Shown here: positions 16,385 through 25,606 of the stretch, piece after piece
Layout: each line of letters opens with the position of its first letter
Numbering within the stretch: the first letter of the stretch is position 1
NCBI GenBank assembly: GCA_037137375.1
Contig: JBAXKJ010000018.1
Coordinates: forward strand, 57,600-121,599
Direction: 5' to 3'
Length of the DNA stretch: 64,000 nucleotides
Source: CAINVV01 sp037137375
Lineage (GTDB): Bacteria; Bacteroidota; Bacteroidia; Bacteroidales; Prolixibacteraceae
Program-made: the position numbers and the translations under genes
Notes under the pieces: model-generated
What the model was told of the DNA's origin: nothing
Database searches by the model: none
What the model saw: only the letters and a program-made list of their open reading frames with translations

Positions 16385-18001
16385 ATGATTCATTCCACTC
16401 TAAAAGAAGCTAATATTTTAATCGTTGATGATCAGCAAGCTAATATTGATATTCTGGACGGATATCTGGATATACAGGGCTATACCAATATAAAGAGTAC
16501 CACAGATCCAAGAGAAGTCATTCCCCTTCTAAAATCCTTTCACGCTGACTTATTGCTCCTGGATCTTACAATGCCCTATTTGTCGGGCTTTGAAGTGATG
16601 GAACTTTTGAGAGAAGCCATGCCGGAAGAGTATTTTCTTCCGATTCTGGTCCTCACTGCGGATATCACTTCAGAAGCCAAAATAAAAGCACTCTCCAGCG
16701 GGGCAAGCGATTTTTTAACAAAACCTTTTGATCTGCTGGAAGTTGGTTTGAGAATAAAGAATCTGCTTTATTCCAGTTACCTTAGGCAGCAACTCCAAAT
16801 CCAAAACAAAATATTGGATGAAAAAGTTAACGAGAGAACAAAGGAACTTGTCAACAGTAACATAGAATTAAGCATAGCAAAAGAGAAGGCAGAGGCAAGT
16901 GACCGGCTTAAAACCTCCTTTATCAACAATATTTCGCATGAAATCAGGACTCCGTTAAATGGAATTCTTGGGTTTGGACAAATTCTCATGGATCCTGAAC
17001 TGGATGAGAATGATAAGGAGGAATATCTGACTATATTGAATGAAAGTAGTGAAAGGTTGATCAATACCGTGACAAATTTCATGGAAATATCTATTTTGTC
17101 ATCAGGTAATCAGGAAGTTGAAAAGAAATTTCTCTTTTTGGAAACTATTTTAAGTAACATTATCAGGCAATATAAGGTTGCGTGTGATGGCAAAAATCTG
17201 AATCTGAATCTTGAGTTGCCAGAACCAGTTAGAACAGTACAGATTTATACAGATGGGGATCTTCTTTACAAAATTTTAAGGCATTTGACAGACAATGCAC
17301 TGAAATTTACCAACGAAGGCTCAATAACTATCGGATATGAGATTAAGGGAAGTGATTTTGTCTTTTTCGTGAAGGATTCCGGAATTGGGATCTCGAACGA
17401 AGGGAAGGAATCCATTTTCAAGAATTTTATGCAGGAGGATAATTCATATTCACGACCCTATGATGGTTGTGGTTTAGGACTCTCGATTGCCTCCCGTATT
17501 GTTGAATTGCTCGGAGGTATCATATGGCTGGATTCCGAGAAGGGCGTTGGGACAACATTTTACTTTACCATACCAAATCAGTTTGAAACTCAGGTCGAAA
17601 AAGATATTTTTGCTTTCAGTAAAAATAGCAGGGAAATCAAATGCATACTGGTTGCTGAAGATGACGAGATCAATTTTGTCTACATAAATGTTCTACTGAA
17701 GTCGGCACAGGTAAATATTCTTAGGGCCGTTAATGGTCAGGATGCGATTAATCAATGTAAAAACAATCCGGATATTGACATCGTTTTGATGGATCTCAAG
17801 ATGCCGATTGTGAATGGATACCTGGCCACAAAGGAGATAAAACAAGGGAGAAAGGATCTTCCTATTCTGGCATTAACTGCTTATTCTGGTGGTGAAGACA
17901 AAAAACGGGCAATGGAGGCAGGTTGCGATGAATTTATTACCAAACCGGTCAAAAAGGATATGCTGCTGGAGAAACTTGCCAATTATGGCATATTGGTGTA
18001 G
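16385..18001 (+). CDS. REC-histidine kinase-REC hybrid signalling protein
   Basis: 538 residues, cytoplasmic, no membrane segment. REC domain about 1-125 (ILIVDDQQAN; phosphoacceptor in LLLLDLTMPYLSG), a coiled-coil linker (about 135-175), HisKA with ISHEIRTPLNGILGF (His about 185), HATPase_c with DNALKF, KDSGIGIS and CGLGLSIAS, then a C-terminal REC (ILVAEDDEIN; VLMDLKMPIVNG) from about 420 to the end. No output domain, so it is a phosphorelay intermediate. Its position 42 bp after the NMT1 hybrid kinase suggests it takes phosphate from that protein's receiver. No DNA-binding partner is adjacent. Confidence 0.92.
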   Translation: MIHSTLKEANILIVDDQQANIDILDGYLDIQGYTNIKSTTDPREVIPLLKSFHADLLLLDLTMPYLSGFEVMELLREAMPEEYFLPILVLTADITSEAKIKALSSGASDFLTKPFDLLEVGLRIKNLLYSSYLRQQLQIQNKILDEKVNERTKELVNSNIELSIAKEKAEASDRLKTSFINNISHEIRTPLNGILGFGQILMDPELDENDKEEYLTILNESSERLINTVTNFMEISILSSGNQEVEKKFLFLETILSNIIRQYKVACDGKNLNLNLELPEPVRTVQIYTDGDLLYKILRHLTDNALKFTNEGSITIGYEIKGSDFVFFVKDSGIGISNEGKESIFKNFMQEDNSYSRPYDGCGLGLSIASRIVELLGGIIWLDSEKGVGTTFYFTIPNQFETQVEKDIFAFSKNSREIKCILVAEDDEINFVYINVLLKSAQVNILRAVNGQDAINQCKNNPDIDIVLMDLKMPIVNGYLATKEIKQGRKDLPILALTAYSGGEDKKRAMEAGCDEFITKPVKKDMLLEKLANYGILV

Positions 18002-18012
18002 TTGATGAATTT

Positions 18013-18492
18013 CTAAAGATATCTGCTCATGTGAAGGGCACATCCAAAGTGTCCACTATCACCTAACGGACAATCCAGGTAGGTAAAGCCAAATTTCTCA
18101 TAAACTTTTAAGGCCAGACTCAATTCGGGCATGGATTCGAGGTATATCCTCCTAAAACCGAATTCACGCGCTGTTTCCAAGCATTTTTCTATGATTGTCC
18201 TGCCCAGACCCATCCCTCTGACTTCGGGTACCAGGTACATTTTTACGAGTTCACAGGTATCTGATGGCAAGCCTTTTGTGGGGAATATGCCCCCACCTCC
18301 TACTATTTCCCCATCCTTTAATGCGACAAAATAGGCAGAATATTCTTTTTGAAACAACTCAAATAAATGATCTGTAGTAGGATCAAAAAATACCGTACCC
18401 GGATGGTTGGCATTGAATTCTGCCAGCGTATTGCGAATGATGAAGGCCAGATCCTGATTGTCTTCTTCCTGGATGGGACGAATTGTGATCAT
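18013..18492 (-). CDS. GNAT-family N-acetyltransferase
   Basis: 159 residues with the GNAT fold: N-terminal ITIRPIQEEDNQDLAFIIRN, the central YFVALKDGEIVGGGGIFP strand pair, and acetyl-CoA loop PEVRGMGLGRTIIEKCLETA. The end (YLDCPLGDSGHFGCALHMSRYL) resembles small GNATs found widely in Bacteroidota. The acceptor is unknown. It overlaps tcdA by 4 bp on the same strand, so the two are translationally coupled. Its stop is 11 bp from that of the convergent REC-kinase-REC gene. Confidence 0.88.
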   Translation of the reverse strand: MITIRPIQEEDNQDLAFIIRNTLAEFNANHPGTVFFDPTTDHLFELFQKEYSAYFVALKDGEIVGGGGIFPTKGLPSDTCELVKMYLVPEVRGMGLGRTIIEKCLETAREFGFRRIYLESMPELSLALKVYEKFGFTYLDCPLGDSGHFGCALHMSRYL

Positions 18493-19298
18493 ATGCTTTT
18501 TTCTTCATTATAGATATCCTGAATGACGAGTCCTGCAATCGTGAATCCGAAGATGGCGGTGATATGCGCAAGCGTGCCGTTGATGACTGCTTTCTGGCTG
18601 CACCATTCATGATCAGCCAGGTCAGGATCACCGGGTGCATTTTTCGTTTTGGGACAAAGACATTTGTCTGTTCCACACGAAGATCCGGCTCCCTTGTTTT
18701 CGAGCACTTCCGCACTGAAAATACACCTGAATTTCTTTGCAGGAAGGTCTCCCTTCTTGATCATTTTCCGGACCTTTGATGCCAGTGGACAACCAATTAC
18801 CTTCCAGAATTCATCTACCCGAATCATTGTTGGATCCATTTTTAAAGAGGCGCCCATCGAAGAGATCAAAACTCCCTTGGTTTGGGTAGCCTGCCTGATC
18901 AGATGAATCTTACTACCCAGACTGTCGATGGCATCGATGATAAAATCGTATTTCTCCAGTTCAAACAGGTCATGATTGTCTTTATTGTATATTTTTTGGA
19001 TGGCTGTAATCTCGGCTGACGGATTTATCTCGAGGAGTCTTTTCTTCAAAGCATCCGTTTTTACTTCACCAACTGTGAGGGTGGTGGCATGTAACTGCCT
19101 GTTGATGTTGGTCATGCAGACCCGATCGGAATCGACAATCGTTAGACGCTGGATGCCACTCCTGATCAGACTCTCCGAACACCAGCTACCGACGCCGCCA
19201 ATACCGAAAATGATCACATTTTTGGACATAATTCTATCCATAATTTCCTGTCCAAGGAGCAACTCGGTGCGCTGAAAAATCCCTTTATTGGGTCTCAT
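18489..19298 (-). CDS. tcdA: tRNA threonylcarbamoyladenosine dehydratase TcdA
   Basis: 269 residues of the ThiF/MoeB/E1-like family. TcdA uses ATP to cyclise t6A at position 37 of ANN-decoding tRNAs to ct6A. Seen here: nucleotide-binding IFGIGGVGSWCSESLIRSG (about 30-50), DSDRVCMTNINRQLHA with the Asp and Arg typical of adenylating enzymes, DAIDSLGSKI, a Cys-containing CGTDKCLCPK segment and a hydrophobic C-terminus HITAIFGFTIAGLVIQDI. The length equals that of the E. coli protein. It is the first gene of a two-gene unit with the GNAT gene. Confidence 0.9.
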   Translation of the reverse strand: MRPNKGIFQRTELLLGQEIMDRIMSKNVIIFGIGGVGSWCSESLIRSGIQRLTIVDSDRVCMTNINRQLHATTLTVGEVKTDALKKRLLEINPSAEITAIQKIYNKDNHDLFELEKYDFIIDAIDSLGSKIHLIRQATQTKGVLISSMGASLKMDPTMIRVDEFWKVIGCPLASKVRKMIKKGDLPAKKFRCIFSAEVLENKGAGSSCGTDKCLCPKTKNAPGDPDLADHEWCSQKAVINGTLAHITAIFGFTIAGLVIQDIYNEEKSI

Positions 19299-19384
19299 TT
19301 ACAAGATCTTTATTCTTTAATTTTCGGTGCGAAATTACAAAATTCCATTAACGGGGGTAAATTATTTTGAAGATGCCCAACTTG

Positions 19385-19417
19385 TTGTGTTTAATTCTAT
19401 AAAATGGTCTAATTTTG
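19385..19417 (+). promoter_or_regulatory. Candidate promoter of the cation efflux gene
   Basis: TTG at 19385-19387, then TAATTTTG (exact TAnnTTTG) at 19410-19417, ending 29 nt before the ATG at 19447. The spacer (22 nt) is slightly long. The box lies inside a longer upstream open frame, which favours the later start. Confidence 0.4.
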
Positions 19418-19446
19418 AGCACTGCAATACCGTCAAAAATTCATTT

Positions 19447-20337
19447 ATGCAAAAAGAAAAATTGAATGTCGCCCTGGTCTCTGTTTTTGCTGCTGTGTTT
19501 CTAACAGGATCTAAACTGATCATTGGTATTATGACCGGAAGCTTGGGAATACTATCTGAGGCACTGCACTCAGGACTCGATATGGTTGCAGCTGTAATCA
19601 CTTATTTTACTGTCCGGGTTTCTGACAAGCCTGCCGATAAACATCATCATTTCGGACATGGTAAAACTGAGAACTTCTCGGCATTGGTTGAAACATTGTT
19701 ATTGCTGATCACTTGTATATGGATCATTTATGAAGCATTTAGCCGTTTAATGACGGGAAATACGCATATAGAAATCAGTGTATGGAGTTATTTGGTGGTG
19801 ATTGGTTCCATCATCATTGACATATCACGTTCAAGGGCGCTGAGTCGGGTAGCAAAGAAATACAACAGTCAGGCTCTTGAAGCAGATGCACTCCACTTTT
19901 CTACCGACATCTGGAGTTCGGCAGTTGTTTTATTAGGATTGATCTGTGCCAATTTCGGATTTTATTTCGCCGATTCAATTGCGGCTTTGGGTGTTTCAAT
20001 TATTGTATTGTCTGTCTCCTACAAACTTGGCAAACGGGCTATTGATGCTTTACTGGATAAAGCCCCGCTAGAAATCATTGACCAGATTAAGGAAATCCTT
20101 AAGGAGTTCGATGAGGTAAAGCATTACCATGGCTTAAAAGTAAGGAGTGCAGGAGCTGATACTTTTGTTAAAGTTAGTGTTCACCTGGAGCCGGATTTGA
20201 GTCTCCGTCAAGTGCACGAAATATGCGACAAAATAGAAAAGGAAATCGGATTCCGGGTCAAAAGAAGTGAGGTGGCAATTCATGCAGAGCCTCATGAACC
20301 TGCCCATATAGTGACAGAAATACCTGAAGCCTTGTAA
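19447..20337 (+). CDS. Cation diffusion facilitator family transporter
   Basis: About 296 residues from the ATG at 19447 (MQKEKLNVALVSVFAAVFLTG). An in-frame start 120 bp upstream is rejected because its extra residues do not look like a CDF N-terminus and a promoter box falls within them. Six membrane helices; metal-site signatures HSGLDMVAAVITYF with D, HHHFGHGKTENFSAL, and ALEADALHFSTDIWSS in helix 5. A cytoplasmic ferredoxin-like C-terminal domain ends VKRSEVAIHAEPHEPAH. These proteins export Zn2+, Fe2+, Mn2+ or similar ions by proton antiport; specificity cannot be told. It is followed 9 bp later by a response regulator. Confidence 0.9.
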   Translation: MQKEKLNVALVSVFAAVFLTGSKLIIGIMTGSLGILSEALHSGLDMVAAVITYFTVRVSDKPADKHHHFGHGKTENFSALVETLLLLITCIWIIYEAFSRLMTGNTHIEISVWSYLVVIGSIIIDISRSRALSRVAKKYNSQALEADALHFSTDIWSSAVVLLGLICANFGFYFADSIAALGVSIIVLSVSYKLGKRAIDALLDKAPLEIIDQIKEILKEFDEVKHYHGLKVRSAGADTFVKVSVHLEPDLSLRQVHEICDKIEKEIGFRVKRSEVAIHAEPHEPAHIVTEIPEAL

Positions 20338-20346
20338 ATTTCCCGA

Positions 20347-21024
20347 ATGAAGATACTGATCATTGAAGATGAAGTGGCACTTTCTGAGTCAATCGTCGAA
20401 TACCTCGACGGGGAGGGCCATCTTTGTGAGGTGGCCTATACTTATGAGGATTCGGTAGAAAAGATCGAACTTTATCCATATGATTGCCTTGTTGTTGACA
20501 TCAATCTTCCCGATGGGAGTGGTCTCGATTTGATCAGACTCGTGAAGAAGAAGTCAATCACGGGTGGAATTGTTGTTGTATCTGCCCGTAATTCACTGGA
20601 TAACAGGATCGAGGGACTGGAAATAGGTGCGGATCATTATCTTACCAAACCATTTCATCTGGCCGAATTAAATGCACATCTGAAGTCCATCCATCGCAGG
20701 ATTAGTTTCAATGGAAGCAATGAGCTGGTTTTAAATGAGATTAAGCTTATTCCTGATGAACACAGGGCATTCGTGCATGACCAGGAGCTGGTATTAACCA
20801 AGAAGGAGTATGAACTTCTGTTGTTTTTCATCTCTAACAAAAACAAAATCATCACTAAGGCAGGACTGGCAGAACATTTGTGGGGAGACCACATGGATTC
20901 TGCTGATTCCTACGATTTTATCTATACCCACATCAAAAACCTCCGGCGTGAGCTATTAAAGAAGGGATGCAGGGATTACATCAAGACTATTTACGGACTA
21001 GGCTATAAATTCGACGTCATTTGA
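20347..21024 (+). CDS. OmpR/PhoB-family response regulator
   Basis: 225 residues. Receiver domain 1-115 with MKILIIEDEVAL acidic pocket, phosphoacceptor Asp in CLVVDINLPDGSG, Ser/Thr in VVVSARNS and Lys in YLTKPFHLAEL. Winged-helix output domain about 128-222 with ELVLTKKEYELLLFFISNKNK, AEHLWGD and the IKTIYGLGYKF hairpin. It binds DNA and regulates transcription after phosphorylation by the kinase encoded next. The stop codon overlaps the kinase's TTG start (ATTTGA), so the two are coupled. Confidence 0.95.
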   Translation: MKILIIEDEVALSESIVEYLDGEGHLCEVAYTYEDSVEKIELYPYDCLVVDINLPDGSGLDLIRLVKKKSITGGIVVVSARNSLDNRIEGLEIGADHYLTKPFHLAELNAHLKSIHRRISFNGSNELVLNEIKLIPDEHRAFVHDQELVLTKKEYELLLFFISNKNKIITKAGLAEHLWGDHMDSADSYDFIYTHIKNLRRELLKKGCRDYIKTIYGLGYKFDVI

Positions 21025-22298
21025 GACTATTAACAAAAACGACCCTCAACCTGTTGTCTATATCCCTGTTTATCTATCTGTTCGGGATCATAGCCTTCTA
21101 TTATTCATTGAGAATTCAGGTAGACAGCAATGTCAACAAGGAGATGGATAAGCGGAAAAATAGCATCATACGCCAGATGGAGGAGGCTCATTCATCCGTT
21201 GCCCATCCCCCTAACCGCAATGAAATGGTGATGGTTACCCCCGTTGAGAATGACTGGCAGAAAGATCAGTATAAGGATACGTTGATTTACAACAAGGAAG
21301 AGCAACGATACCAGCTCTACAGGCAACTTGGATTTCATGAGAAGGTCAATAATCAGAATTATTACATTCAGATTTTCAAATCGCTCGATGAGACTGATTC
21401 GTTGATAATCAGGATTATTGCCACGATGACTGTTTTAATCATCCTACTGATTTTTGCGCTACTTGTTGTCAACCGTTATTCGTCGAGGCTGGTTTGGGGA
21501 GCATTTTATGATACTGTGGATAAGATTAACCATTACGATCTGAATACGCATGAGGATTTTTCACTCCAGGAGTCAGACGTCAGAGAGTTTGAGGATCTTA
21601 ACCGTGGACTGAAGGCCATGACGGAGCGAATCAAGAATGACTACCTAAACCTGAAGGAGTATACAGAGAATGCCTCCCATGAGATCCAGACACCTTTGGC
21701 TATCATCAATTCCAAGCTTGAGCTCTTGCTGCAGTCTGGCGAAATGAGCGAGAAACAATACAAGGCGCTGGCCGACGCGTACGTGGCTTCCATCCGGCTT
21801 TCAAAATATAACAGTACCCTGATTTTGTTGGCGAAAATAGAGAATAAGCAGTTTCCTGAGTCGAAAACGGTGAGTCCTGAGACTATATTAGAGAACTTAT
21901 TTGAGAACCTTGAGGATCTGATCAGGACAAAAAAGATTGAGGTAATCAGGAAGATCATGCCGGATGTAACTTTACAGATGAATCCTTACCTGGCTGAAAT
22001 ATTGATCGTAAACCTGGTAAAAAATGCTGTCAGGCATAATGTGAAGGGTGGAAAGTTAATCATCGAACTGGATCCGGGAATGCTGAAGATTTCGAATAGT
22101 GGACCGGAAACAGCCCTTGATGATAACCTGCTTTTCAAACGATTTTTTAAATCATCTGCCTCGCCTGAGTCTTTGGGGCTAGGATTGGCCATTGTGCAGA
22201 AGATTTGCGCACTTTATGGATTTGAAGTCAGTTATCAGTTTTGTGATGGATTACATTGCATGAGAGTAGAGTTCAATAATAAAATGGAACGAATTTAA
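21021..22298 (+). CDS. Two-component sensor histidine kinase
   Basis: 425 residues, starting at a TTG that overlaps the response-regulator stop. First membrane helix about 8-28 (LLSISLFIYLFGIIAFYYSL), a periplasmic sensor of about 100 residues with no recognised domain, second helix about 133-153 (IATMTVLIILLIFALLVV), linker, HisKA with NASHEIQTPLAIINSKLELL (His about 220), N-box NLVKNAVRHN, and C-terminal LGLGLAIVQKICALYGF. The G1 box is abbreviated (KISNSGPET), as in many Bacteroidota kinases. The signal may be a metal, given the upstream cation exporter; that is inference. Confidence 0.93.
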   Translation: MRLLTKTTLNLLSISLFIYLFGIIAFYYSLRIQVDSNVNKEMDKRKNSIIRQMEEAHSSVAHPPNRNEMVMVTPVENDWQKDQYKDTLIYNKEEQRYQLYRQLGFHEKVNNQNYYIQIFKSLDETDSLIIRIIATMTVLIILLIFALLVVNRYSSRLVWGAFYDTVDKINHYDLNTHEDFSLQESDVREFEDLNRGLKAMTERIKNDYLNLKEYTENASHEIQTPLAIINSKLELLLQSGEMSEKQYKALADAYVASIRLSKYNSTLILLAKIENKQFPESKTVSPETILENLFENLEDLIRTKKIEVIRKIMPDVTLQMNPYLAEILIVNLVKNAVRHNVKGGKLIIELDPGMLKISNSGPETALDDNLLFKRFFKSSASPESLGLGLAIVQKICALYGFEVSYQFCDGLHCMRVEFNNKMERI

Positions 22299-22626
22299 AT
22301 AGGGAAGATCTGGCAATTTTGATTTAATCCAGATAGTTACATTTATGAATTTTTGCTGATAGTCAAAAGGTGGAAGACAGAATTGATTAAACGCACATAA
22401 TAGAGGAGAATATCTGAATTAGAATACTGTAATTCAGTGTTTTGTGTAATTAATTGTATGAGTTGCCCCCCTGAAGATAATTTCGTTTTTCCCGGACTTC
22501 TTGAATACCGATCCCTGTCTTCTGAATCTGCTTCTACATAGTGAATCAATTCTGAGCTCCCAACTTCAGATTTACTACAGATTCTGTTTCTAATATCGCT
22601 TCCGAAAACATTTACAGGCTTTACAA
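22299..22626. other. Intergenic region upstream of the haem cluster
   Basis: A 328-bp gap between two rightward units. No protein-like frame on either strand and no recognisable riboswitch. TACATTTA at 22338-22345 is a near -7 box about 280 bp before hemA. The long leader could hold control of haem synthesis, but nothing specific is recognisable. Confidence 0.4.
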
Positions 22627-23877
22627 ATGATCGGATTACTCGGATTGAACCATAAGTCAGCACCCATTGAAGTAAGAGAACGCTTCGTTTTCTGCGAGGA
22701 AGATATCAAGCGCTTTGTGCCTTTGCTTAAGTTGAACGGCCTGTCCGGGGCGATTATTTTGTCTACCTGCAACCGCACCGAGATCTATTATGAGAAGAAT
22801 GAGCTGCTGGAGCAGCTGAGCGCTACTGACATCGAAAATCTACTTTTTACCTTTAGAAAAATGGATAAGAATGTCAGGAAGTATTTTTATCATAAAGAAA
22901 ATGAGGCAGTTGCATCTCATTTATTCCATGTAGGATCAGGACTGGATTCAATGGCTTTGGGCGAGTACCAGATCGTTGGACAGATTAAGACGGCAGTTCA
23001 GATCAGCAAGACCAATAAGCTCATTAGTTGCGGATTGGGTAAACTCTTCGATGATGCCCTGAAGGCCGGCAAGCAGGTTCGCACCGATACGGCCCTGAAC
23101 AAAGGTGCTGTTTCTATCAGTTATGCTGGTGTGGAGTTGGCTTCCAAAAAATTACACCACCTGAGTTCGCATCCAGTATTGCTGGTTGGAGCAGGACAGA
23201 CGGGTGAGCTCACGCTTCAGAATCTGATCAAGAAGTCGTGCTCGTTGTTTACCATCGTCAACCGCACCCGGGAGAAGGCCGAAGAGCTGGCAGAAAAATA
23301 CCATGCCAAGGTGGCTGAGATAGATCAACTGGATCAGCTTTTGCTGGAGAATGATATAGTAATTACCTCGACAGCCTCAAAGAAACCTTTGTTTACTTCT
23401 GAAATGGTTCGTGAAGCGATGCTCCTTCGGGAAGGTAAGCCTCTGTTTTTCATTGATTTATCTGTACCCAGGAATGTCGCAATGGAAGTTGGTGACCTCG
23501 AACATGTTCATGTTTACGATATTGATGCCCTTAATTTAGTTATCGAAAACAACCTCGAAAAGAGAAAAGGGGAGATTGACCTGGCGGAGCAAATGATATC
23601 AGAAGCCGTTTCGGATTTTATGAAATGGTTTAATATCAGGGCTTTGGCTCCAACATTCAAGACTATTTCTACCAGTTTCCAAGAAGCTAGTAAGAATGTA
23701 CTGGACGGTCTGATCAAGAACAGGGAGGAAGTAGAATATGAAAGGGCCTTGGAATACGGTGATCTCATTACGAAGAAGCTTATTGGAATGATGATCGAGA
23801 ATATTAAGTCGGTAACCGACAACGGCTGTAACCGGGAGTACATTGCAGTCGTGAAACAATTATTTGCACAGAACTAA
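22627..23877 (+). CDS. hemA: Glutamyl-tRNA reductase HemA
   Basis: 416 residues. It reduces glutamyl-tRNA to glutamate-1-semialdehyde with NADPH, the first committed step of the C5 route to haem. N-terminal catalytic domain with LLGLNHKSAPIEVRERFVF and the nucleophile Cys in LSTCNRTEIYYE (about residue 51); SGLDSMALGEYQIVGQIKTA; NADPH domain with LVGAGQTGELTLQNL; then a C-terminal dimerisation helix region. Length is normal. First gene of a tightly spaced haem cluster; the gap to hemC is 2 bp. Confidence 0.97.
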   Translation: MIGLLGLNHKSAPIEVRERFVFCEEDIKRFVPLLKLNGLSGAIILSTCNRTEIYYEKNELLEQLSATDIENLLFTFRKMDKNVRKYFYHKENEAVASHLFHVGSGLDSMALGEYQIVGQIKTAVQISKTNKLISCGLGKLFDDALKAGKQVRTDTALNKGAVSISYAGVELASKKLHHLSSHPVLLVGAGQTGELTLQNLIKKSCSLFTIVNRTREKAEELAEKYHAKVAEIDQLDQLLLENDIVITSTASKKPLFTSEMVREAMLLREGKPLFFIDLSVPRNVAMEVGDLEHVHVYDIDALNLVIENNLEKRKGEIDLAEQMISEAVSDFMKWFNIRALAPTFKTISTSFQEASKNVLDGLIKNREEVEYERALEYGDLITKKLIGMMIENIKSVTDNGCNREYIAVVKQLFAQN

Positions 23878-23879
23878 GC

Positions 23880-25595
23880 ATGGATCAAACCATCAGGATT
23901 GGAACCAGAGGCAGTCAGCTGGCACTCTACCAGGCGAATGTCGTAAAAGAAGAACTAGAGCAGAAATTCCCCGGCAAACATTTTCAAATCGTAGTGATCA
24001 AGACCAAGGGTGACAAGATTCTTGACGTCCCGCTCTCTAAAATTGGAGATAAAGGTCTGTTCACTAAGGAGTTGGAGGTTGCTATGTTTGATAATGAGAT
24101 CGACATGGCCGTTCACAGTCTAAAGGATTTACCAACGAGTTTCCCGGAAGGCGTTGTCCTGGGAGCGGTTTTAAAACGGGGAGAAGTGCGCGACGCACTG
24201 ATCAGTACAACCAAAAGGTCGCTTCAAGACCTGACTGTTGAAGATGTGATTGCTACTTCGAGTCTTCGGCGCAAGGCTCAACTGTTGCGCATCAACAAAG
24301 ATTTTAAGATTGTCGAGATTCGGGGAAATGTGAATACCCGGATCAGGAAAATGGAAGAGGGATATTGCACCGTCATGGTAATGGCAGGGGCTGGGTTACA
24401 ACGATTAGGGATGGATAACTATATTTCCGAATTGCTGGACCCTTCTTTGGTTATTCCAGCCTGCAGCCAGGGTGCAATTGCCATTGAGATACGAGAAAAT
24501 GATGAGGAAATTGCTGCACTTGTTGGTGCAATAAATGATCCGGTGACACTGACCGCGACCAATGCAGAGCGGGCTTTCCTGCGAACGCTGGAGGGAGGTT
24601 GCCAGATTCCGGTTGGAAGTTATAGCACCATCAAGGGTGATCAATTTGAGATAACAGGATTCATTGCCAGTATTGATGGTACAGAATATTTATGCGAAAA
24701 TGCAGAAGGGTCTATTGATCAGGCAGTTGAACTTTCCGTTCAATTGGCTAAAAAGCTTCTGACCATGGGAGGTAGGGATATTCTGAAGGCTATCCGTCTG
24801 GAGGATCCTTTTGCTCCGGGCAAGGAGCTGCCTTTGAAAGGGAAGGTATTTATTTCCACCCGGGCACTTGAAGCAGGAGATACCTTGCCGGATTTGTTGA
24901 AAGCGAAGGGAGCCACGTTGCTTTCATTGCCGATGATTGAAATCAGGCCTGTGAACAAACTTGCGAATAAGTCAGCTGATATTCTCAATCATCTGGCTGG
25001 ATACGACTGGTTGTTTTTTACCAGCCGCAATGGCGTGGCCCACTTCTTCCGAATGCTCATCGACCAAACAGGAAGTTCAGAACTGCCTGCCTCCTTAAAA
25101 GTTGCGGTGGTAGGGGTGAAAACGGCTTCCGAATTGGAATATTACGGATATTCCCCTGCTTTTACCGGAGTATCTCACGGTTCGGCGGAGCTGGCTGCCG
25201 AATTTTGCCGTACTCATTCCCCAAAGGAGTTGAAAATTTTACTGGCGCTCGGCAATCTGGCCGACGATACTTTAGAAAATGTTTTGGGTGCAGATAACAA
25301 GGTTGACCGGATTAATGTCTACGAAACCACTGAGCCAAAAACTGTTGATGATGCATTGATCCAGCGCATTAAAGAGGGTCAATACGATCTGATACTCTTT
25401 ACGAGTCCTTCGACATTCAACCACTTTTCCTCCCTTGTTGACAACGAAGTGCTTCAGACACTGAAGATTGCCAGCATCGGCACTACTACTTCCCGCGCGA
25501 TCGGGGAAGCCGGATTAAATCCACTACTTACGGCGGCCATGTCCAATGCGGAAGGGTTGACCGAAGCCATCATAAAATATTATCAACAATCATAA
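23880..25595 (+). CDS. hemC: HemC-HemD fusion: hydroxymethylbilane synthase / uroporphyrinogen-III synthase
   Basis: A 571-residue bifunctional fusion. Residues about 1-305 are hydroxymethylbilane synthase (IRIGTRGSQLALYQANVV, DMAVHSLKDLPT, ATSSLRRKAQLL), with the dipyrromethane-cofactor Cys at about residue 241 (LEGGCQIPVGSY). From about 321 (GKVFISTRALEAGDTLPDLL) to the end is a uroporphyrinogen-III synthase-like domain with the DWLFFTSRNGVAHFF and LILFTSPSTFNHF segments of the two HemD lobes. It joins four porphobilinogens and closes the chain to uroporphyrinogen III, so the unstable intermediate could be passed within one protein. No separate hemD occurs in the cluster. Confidence 0.93.
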   Translation: MDQTIRIGTRGSQLALYQANVVKEELEQKFPGKHFQIVVIKTKGDKILDVPLSKIGDKGLFTKELEVAMFDNEIDMAVHSLKDLPTSFPEGVVLGAVLKRGEVRDALISTTKRSLQDLTVEDVIATSSLRRKAQLLRINKDFKIVEIRGNVNTRIRKMEEGYCTVMVMAGAGLQRLGMDNYISELLDPSLVIPACSQGAIAIEIRENDEEIAALVGAINDPVTLTATNAERAFLRTLEGGCQIPVGSYSTIKGDQFEITGFIASIDGTEYLCENAEGSIDQAVELSVQLAKKLLTMGGRDILKAIRLEDPFAPGKELPLKGKVFISTRALEAGDTLPDLLKAKGATLLSLPMIEIRPVNKLANKSADILNHLAGYDWLFFTSRNGVAHFFRMLIDQTGSSELPASLKVAVVGVKTASELEYYGYSPAFTGVSHGSAELAAEFCRTHSPKELKILLALGNLADDTLENVLGADNKVDRINVYETTEPKTVDDALIQRIKEGQYDLILFTSPSTFNHFSSLVDNEVLQTLKIASIGTTTSRAIGEAGLNPLLTAAMSNAEGLTEAIIKYYQQS

Positions 25596-25606
25596 AATTT
25601 AACCCC

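Noticed and set aside
19327..19446. 40-residue N-terminal extension of the cation efflux protein
   Set aside because: The residues do not resemble a CDF N-terminus, and a TAATTTTG promoter box lies inside.
22343..22663. Minus-strand frame covering the gap before hemA
   Set aside because: It overlaps the start of hemA, has no recognisable domain and unlikely composition; treated as noncoding.
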